Positions 59,824-64,000 of a DNA stretch of 64,000 nt are shown here, in pieces. The DNA is from JAVJSU01 sp040219275. GTDB lineage: Bacteria > Chloroflexota > Anaerolineae > Aggregatilineales > Phototrophicaceae. The stretch covers positions 1 to 64,000 of the forward strand of contig JAVJSU010000099.1 of assembly GCA_040219275.1 (NCBI GenBank). The letters run 5' to 3'. Below the pieces are notes generated by a model, which worked only from the letters and a program-made list of their open reading frames with translations, made no database searches and was not told the DNA's origin. The position numbers and the translations under genes are program-made. Every line of letters begins with the position of its first letter. Within the stretch, counting starts at the first letter, position 1.

Positions 59824-61274
59824 TGCAATTTGCACGCGAAGCACAACGTCTCGTCATCGGTTTTACGGTTCTTTTCGTGTTGGTCGCAATTGTGGCGGCG
59901 TATTGGGTCATCACCGGACCGGAAACAATCCTCACCCGCGATGATAATGGGCGCTTATTTGCGGCAGAATCGGCTATCCGGCGCGGGGCAATTTATGATA
60001 GACATGGTGAACCACTGGTTAATTCTGTTGTCGATGCCGGCAATGTCGTTTCACGCATATACCTACATCCTGAAACGTTCGGTGTAACCGGATATTATAG
60101 TTTGCAGTACGGGGTTGGTGGTGCAGAAGCGGCATTTGATGAAGTCTTACGCGGTGATGATCTGAACCCAGCCTCCTTCGACAGGTATTGGTCTCAGAAT
60201 ATATTGCATAATGACCAACAAGGCTCAGAAATTCGGCTGACAATCGACACCGCTACGCAGGCGCGGATTGTCGAAGCGATGAATGGCGTATCTGGTGGCG
60301 CGGTAGTCATCTCAGTGCCAGACGGTGAAATCATCGCGCTCGTTAGCTTACCCACATTTGACCCGAATACACTAGATGAAAATTGGGACGAACTAGCGTT
60401 GGCAGAAGAAAAGCCATTTTTCAATCGTGTTTTGCAGGCGAATTATCAACCGGGTGGTATCTTTCAACTGGTACTTATGGCGGCGGCGCGTCCCAATAAC
60501 ATCCCTCTAACGTTTTCATTCGATGATGCCAATCGTGCAATCCCAATAGACGGCTCAAGTATTGCCTGCTTACGACCTATGCCTTCGGCAAACACAACCC
60601 TACAAGAGGCGTTTCTTTCTGGATGTGCCGCACCATTTGTGGAAGTTGCCAACCAATTAGGGGAAGATAAAATTATGCAGACTATTGGGTCATTATTCCC
60701 TGCGTTGCCGATCACATTAGACAATTTTGTGGATGATACACCAACAAATTTACCTGAACTTTCACAATCTATCTTTCTCTACCCCACACTTCCAGTACCC
60801 AATGAAGCCACATATGTAGAAAATGCGCTCGGTCAGGGGGAGACGAATATCACGGTGATCAGTATTGCAGAGATTTCAGCCGCAATTCTCAACAACGGCA
60901 ATGCCCCTCAACCTCAAATGCTTCAAGCAATACGCCCCCCGGATGAGGAAGACTGGCAAAACGTCACAACCGCCACTCAAACAATTCCGTTAATGACCTC
61001 TGCAACGGCTCAACAATTGCTTTCACTGATGATCGAAAGCGGTTCAGATGGAACGGCGCAATCTGCTGCACAGGGTGACGAAACCATTGGAGGACACGCG
61101 GCGATTGCTCTATCAGGGGAGCAGACACTCAGTTGGTTTACCGGTTTCATCATGACGGATACACGCAGAGGATATGCGGTTGCGCTTGTACTGGAAGATA
61201 CAGACGATTACGCGCTGGCAGCGGAAATCGGCGGCATTGCGCTCCGATCAGCCGCAGAAATCACTGATGATTAA
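59823..61274 (+). CDS. penicillin-binding-protein-like protein with degenerate transpeptidase motifs
   Basis: A 483-residue PBP2/PbpA-type protein. It has one membrane helix (about residues 9-30), a dimerisation region with R-R-G-A-I-Y-D-R-x-G, and a transpeptidase fold. The aligned active-site motifs are all altered. S-x-x-K is G212-I-F-Q215 in Y-Q-P-G-G-I-F-Q. S-x-N is G267-C-A269. K-T-G is H425-A-A427. Flanking residues still match PbpA well, so the alignment is secure. It should not acylate beta-lactams or cross-link wall and may be a pseudoenzyme partner of the SEDS polymerase upstream. No frameshift or stop is seen. Confidence 0.9.
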   Translation: MQFAREAQRLVIGFTVLFVLVAIVAAYWVITGPETILTRDDNGRLFAAESAIRRGAIYDRHGEPLVNSVVDAGNVVSRIYLHPETFGVTGYYSLQYGVGGAEAAFDEVLRGDDLNPASFDRYWSQNILHNDQQGSEIRLTIDTATQARIVEAMNGVSGGAVVISVPDGEIIALVSLPTFDPNTLDENWDELALAEEKPFFNRVLQANYQPGGIFQLVLMAAARPNNIPLTFSFDDANRAIPIDGSSIACLRPMPSANTTLQEAFLSGCAAPFVEVANQLGEDKIMQTIGSLFPALPITLDNFVDDTPTNLPELSQSIFLYPTLPVPNEATYVENALGQGETNITVISIAEISAAILNNGNAPQPQMLQAIRPPDEEDWQNVTTATQTIPLMTSATAQQLLSLMIESGSDGTAQSAAQGDETIGGHAAIALSGEQTLSWFTGFIMTDTRRGYAVALVLEDTDDYALAAEIGGIALRSAAEITDD

Positions 61275-61283
61275 CCGAATCAT

Positions 61284-62372
61284 TTAGTCAGTAGTCAAAA
61301 TGGGTGAGCCCTTATCGACTTTAACATTTTCATCCAACTGAGAAATTTCTGCATCCAGATCAGATGTGAACAACCAGTTGCGATAAATAAAGGTGACTGC
61401 CATACCGACTAATACGCGGAACCATTTGTGAAAAAATCCTTGCATCAATGCCGCCGCACCAGCAACCGCAGGGGTAAGTTCAGGATGTGCTGGTGCAACG
61501 AGGGCAAGCAACATGCCTAGATTGGTCACCTCTGTAACACCCGCCCCATTCGGCACAAAACTCAGCGCACCTACCGCCGATGACACACCGACGATAAACG
61601 CCACTTGAAGTAATAATTCGGGTGACCATGCCAGCCCAAAACCATAAAGAACAAGCATAAAACCGAGCGTACTTGACGCATATACCCCCATACCCATCGC
61701 CGTTGTGGGTATGACATGGCGAATATTGAATATTTCACGGCTACTTTCGTAAAATTCAGTCAGGGGCTGTTGTAGTCGATAAAGAATAGGAAAATTTTTG
61801 AGTAACCCCAGACAAAAATAAGCGAGTGGCGCAATTTGCACGACGACTAATCCCGCTCCGATCAAAATTGCGGATGTAAAGATCACGCCACGACTTAGCG
61901 ACTCATAACTGCCAAGATCAAGCTGATTCTGCGCGATCAGCATTGTAACCAGCAACGTGACGATCACAGCTAATCCATCAACGACGCGCTCCGCCACCAC
62001 AATCGGCGCACTCCGCGCAATGGGAATCCCCGTTTTCATTTTGAGAAACACGGATTTGAGGACTTCAGCGGCTTTTCCGGGGCTAACCACCATCGTAAAT
62101 GCAGAGACAAAGATGATTAAGCTATCCTTGATAGAAACTTTGTCCCGTGCATCAATCACACCAAGATAATATTGCCATTCCCAGAAGCGAAAGGCTCCGG
62201 CAGAAACTTGCGTCAAACATAACAACGGCACTAACCAAAGCGGAAACCGTCGTATCTCCGTTAAAACGTTGCCATCAAACTGATCACCGCTATCTAAAAA
62301 GATCAGCAAAACAATGTAGATAACAAGGATAATTGCTATGCCGGTAATAAATTGTTTACGATACTTACCCAT
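61284..62372 (-). CDS. lysylphosphatidylglycerol synthase TM-region / flippase-like membrane protein
   Basis: A 362-residue membrane protein of the LPG_synthase_TM (UPF0104) family with about eight membrane segments. Characteristic are F-R-F-W-E-W near residue 61, V-S-P-G-K-A-A-E-V-L-K near 97, A-E-R-V-V-D near 127, and P-N-G-A-G-V-T-E-V near 282. Related proteins include the flippase half of MprF and AglD-like proteins. There is no aminoacyl-transferase domain. It ends nine bases from the stop of the PBP-like gene, on the opposite strand. The transported lipid is unknown. Confidence 0.85.
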   Translation of the reverse strand: MGKYRKQFITGIAIILVIYIVLLIFLDSGDQFDGNVLTEIRRFPLWLVPLLCLTQVSAGAFRFWEWQYYLGVIDARDKVSIKDSLIIFVSAFTMVVSPGKAAEVLKSVFLKMKTGIPIARSAPIVVAERVVDGLAVIVTLLVTMLIAQNQLDLGSYESLSRGVIFTSAILIGAGLVVVQIAPLAYFCLGLLKNFPILYRLQQPLTEFYESSREIFNIRHVIPTTAMGMGVYASSTLGFMLVLYGFGLAWSPELLLQVAFIVGVSSAVGALSFVPNGAGVTEVTNLGMLLALVAPAHPELTPAVAGAAALMQGFFHKWFRVLVGMAVTFIYRNWLFTSDLDAEISQLDENVKVDKGSPILTTD

Positions 62373-62600
62373 AAAATCCTGTACTCACAATGTCTACCTA
62401 AAATCGACTTTTTCAGTGTACATCAATTCTACACAGAGAAATCAATAGGTTTTCGATAAGTAAGCGTAAGCAAACCGTAGGGTAAGGAATCCATAATTTT
62501 GATATACAAGAATAGGCGAACAGCTATTTTCGTGGTAAAACAACGGTTCGACATGAGAATCTTTTGTAAAGTATTGTTAGTGTAGAGAGTATAAATAAGC

Positions 62601-64000
62601 ATGACCAATCTTGATGATACACAACCCAATCCAGTGATTTACGCACAGGATGAGATACCCGCCCCACCTCGTATTCTTTTGTGGGGGATATTGGGATTAT
62701 TTGTTTTAGGAATTTTCGGCACGGCTTTTGGTGTCTATGCCTTCCGCGACGTACTCAGACCAAGCCAACAACAACGGGTCATAGGCTATCTACCCTTTAT
62801 GGACTCCTTTTTACGACGTGGAGAAGACCTACCCACTGCTCCAGCAGTCGATCAGCAGGCACTCAATAGCCTACTCACATCACCGCTCACTCTAGGCACG
62901 CCGACAGCCAACCCGGACAACGCTATCATCCTTGAAGCTACCGAAGACGCATTAGAAGTTATTGAAGCAACGCCGGAAACTGTAGAAGCAACCGAAGAAG
63001 CAGTTGTCACAGAGGAAGTGGTGGTGGCTGAGGTTGCAACAGAAATTCTTAGCACACCGATACCACAGCCCACCGCAACGGAGCAAGTTGCTGAAGTAGT
63101 GCCAACTCAACAAACGGCAAACACAAGTCCTGTAGCACAGAGTAATGTTTCTACCCGTCCATCAAGCCAGATTCTTGGCGGAATTACATGGGAACAGCAA
63201 TCATGGAACAACTGTGGACCAGCAAATATTACCATGGCACTCAGTTATTATGGTTGGACTCGCAATCAGGATTTCGCGGAAAACATTTTACGACCTGAAA
63301 CCGAAGACAAGAACGTGCGTCCAGATGAAATGGTGGCGTTCGTTAATGAGCAAACAGATTTAAACGCCATTTACCGCTATGGTGGCGATATTGATATGCT
63401 CCGCGATTTACTCGCAAATGGATTTCCTGTGATTATTGAAGCCGGCTCTACACCGGAAGGCAACGCATGGTTAGGGCATTATCAAACAGTGGCGGGATAC
63501 GACGATGGTCAACAAGCTTTCTTCGCCTATGATAGCTTTATCGGCGCAACAACTTCTGATGGAATCGTAGTCGAAACTTATAGTGATCTCGATGCGAACT
63601 GGCAAGACTTCAACCGCCTATTCATCGTCATCTACGAACCCTCACGGGAAAGTCTTGTTATGGATTTGCTTGGGGTACGAGCAGACCCTTTACAAGCGGC
63701 GGAACACGCCTTTAATGTCGCTCAATCGGAAGCACTCGCAAATCCGCGCGACCCATATGCCTATTTCAATATGGGTGTTTCACTTGCTCAGCTTGATCGT
63801 TACGACGAAGCTCAGACCGCTTTTGACTATGCCAATCGACTTGGATTCCATTATCGGATGTTGTGGTATCAATTCGATCTGTTTGAGACGTATTTGAATG
63901 TAGGACGGATTGACGATGTACTCGCTTATGTCGGCAGTAACCTGACCAACGGCGGACAGTGGGTAGAAGAAACCTATTATTGGCAGGGTCGTGCCTTAGC
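62601..64000 (+). CDS. membrane-anchored C39-like peptidase with TPR-like C-terminus (partial)
   Basis: An open reading frame of at least 466 residues, truncated by the window end. One membrane helix lies at about residues 24-48. A Thr/Glu/Ala-rich linker (about 85-190) leads to a C39-like peptidase domain: Cys205 in N-N-C-G-P-A-N, His293 in L-G-H-Y-Q-T-V and Asp311 in A-Y-D-S, spaced as in papain-like C39-family proteins. From about residue 365 the sequence becomes helical with TPR-like N-M-G-V-S-L-A-Q-L. The ATG at 62601 has no ribosome-binding site; a TATAAA lies five bases upstream. The preceding 228 bases hold no gene. The substrate is unknown. Confidence 0.87.
   Translation, partial: MTNLDDTQPNPVIYAQDEIPAPPRILLWGILGLFVLGIFGTAFGVYAFRDVLRPSQQQRVIGYLPFMDSFLRRGEDLPTAPAVDQQALNSLLTSPLTLGTPTANPDNAIILEATEDALEVIEATPETVEATEEAVVTEEVVVAEVATEILSTPIPQPTATEQVAEVVPTQQTANTSPVAQSNVSTRPSSQILGGITWEQQSWNNCGPANITMALSYYGWTRNQDFAENILRPETEDKNVRPDEMVAFVNEQTDLNAIYRYGGDIDMLRDLLANGFPVIIEAGSTPEGNAWLGHYQTVAGYDDGQQAFFAYDSFIGATTSDGIVVETYSDLDANWQDFNRLFIVIYEPSRESLVMDLLGVRADPLQAAEHAFNVAQSEALANPRDPYAYFNMGVSLAQLDRYDEAQTAFDYANRLGFHYRMLWYQFDLFETYLNVGRIDDVLAYVGSNLTNGGQWVEETYYWQGRAL

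Noticed and set aside
1..64000. Search for tRNA, rRNA, CRISPR arrays, insertion sequences, integrases and attachment sites
   Set aside because: No intergenic gap shows a tRNA cloverleaf, regular spaced repeats or transposase-like frames; all gaps are under 300 bases.

Overview
The window looks like one stretch of a bacterial chromosome, most likely from Chloroflexota (Anaerolineae or a close relative). This assignment is an inference from gene content. It rests on three large secreted DUF4397 proteins (one fused to SH3-like domains), a SpoVS-family protein without other sporulation genes, the order alaS / baseplate-J-like protein / ruvX / mltG, an ECF sigma factor with an SH3-bearing anti-sigma factor, and an fhaA / fhaB / rodA-ftsW / PBP run like that of monoderm bacteria. 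Base composition looks moderate (somewhat below 50 percent GC by eye) and even. No rRNA, tRNA, CRISPR array, insertion sequence, phage block or integrase was found. Coding density is high, no gene-free gap exceeds 300 bases, neighbouring genes often overlap by 1 to 8 bases, and TTG or GTG starts are common.

Layout. 0.2-6.5 kb: NUDIX hydrolase and beta-lactamase-like serine hydrolase, an anti-sigma kinase / STAS antagonist pair, tatA, an anti-sigma / ECF sigma pair with a candidate autoregulatory promoter, and a small lipoprotein. 6.5-9 kb: a NarL-type response regulator divergent from a GAF histidine kinase, then a CBS protein. 9.1-11.3 kb: galT-galK. 11.4-12.6 kb: spoVS and an orphan OmpR-type regulator. 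12.7-16.7 kb: thiB-thiP-thiQ thiamine transporter, read leftward from a promoter, TPP riboswitch and intrinsic terminator. 16.7-19.2 kb: dsbA-like / mtnA / CoA-transferase A operon. 19.3-28 kb: a membrane methyltransferase-like protein, pyrimidine-nucleoside phosphorylase, and the alaS / baseplate-J-like / ruvX / mltG / lipoprotein operon. 28-36 kb: tyrS, a DUF4397 protein, a cyclic-nucleotide-binding protein, the CoA-transferase B subunit, a peptide-type binding protein, secG and a C-terminal processing protease. 36-40.3 kb: MmcQ/YjbR protein, orphan CpaF-like ATPase, PfkB kinase (probably adenosine kinase) and ahcY. 40.3-45 kb: two giant DUF4397 proteins. 45-52.8 kb: polysaccharide genes (epimerase, TatD, GT2, GT4, YfhO-like, O-antigen-ligase-like). 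52.9-55.5 kb: rpsF-ssb-rpsR and a PpiC-type foldase. 55.6-61.3 kb: fhaA-fhaB-SDR-mtnP-rodA/ftsW-PBP. The window closes with a flippase-like membrane protein and a C39-like peptidase cut by the window end.

How the genes work together. Several handle by-products of S-adenosylmethionine: ahcY with the probable adenosine kinase clears S-adenosylhomocysteine, while mtnP and mtnA start methylthioadenosine salvage. Much of the rest concerns the cell surface: two anti-sigma systems, wall synthesis (mltG, RodA/FtsW, PBP-like protein), secretion (tatA, secG, PpiC, DsbA-like), polysaccharide assembly and very large secreted proteins.

The most unusual single observation is the PBP-like protein beside RodA/FtsW. 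All three transpeptidase motifs are replaced, although the polymerase next to it keeps its key residues. Also notable are an SDR lacking the catalytic Tyr and Lys, CoA-transferase subunits encoded 14 kb apart, and the cluster of three DUF4397 proteins.
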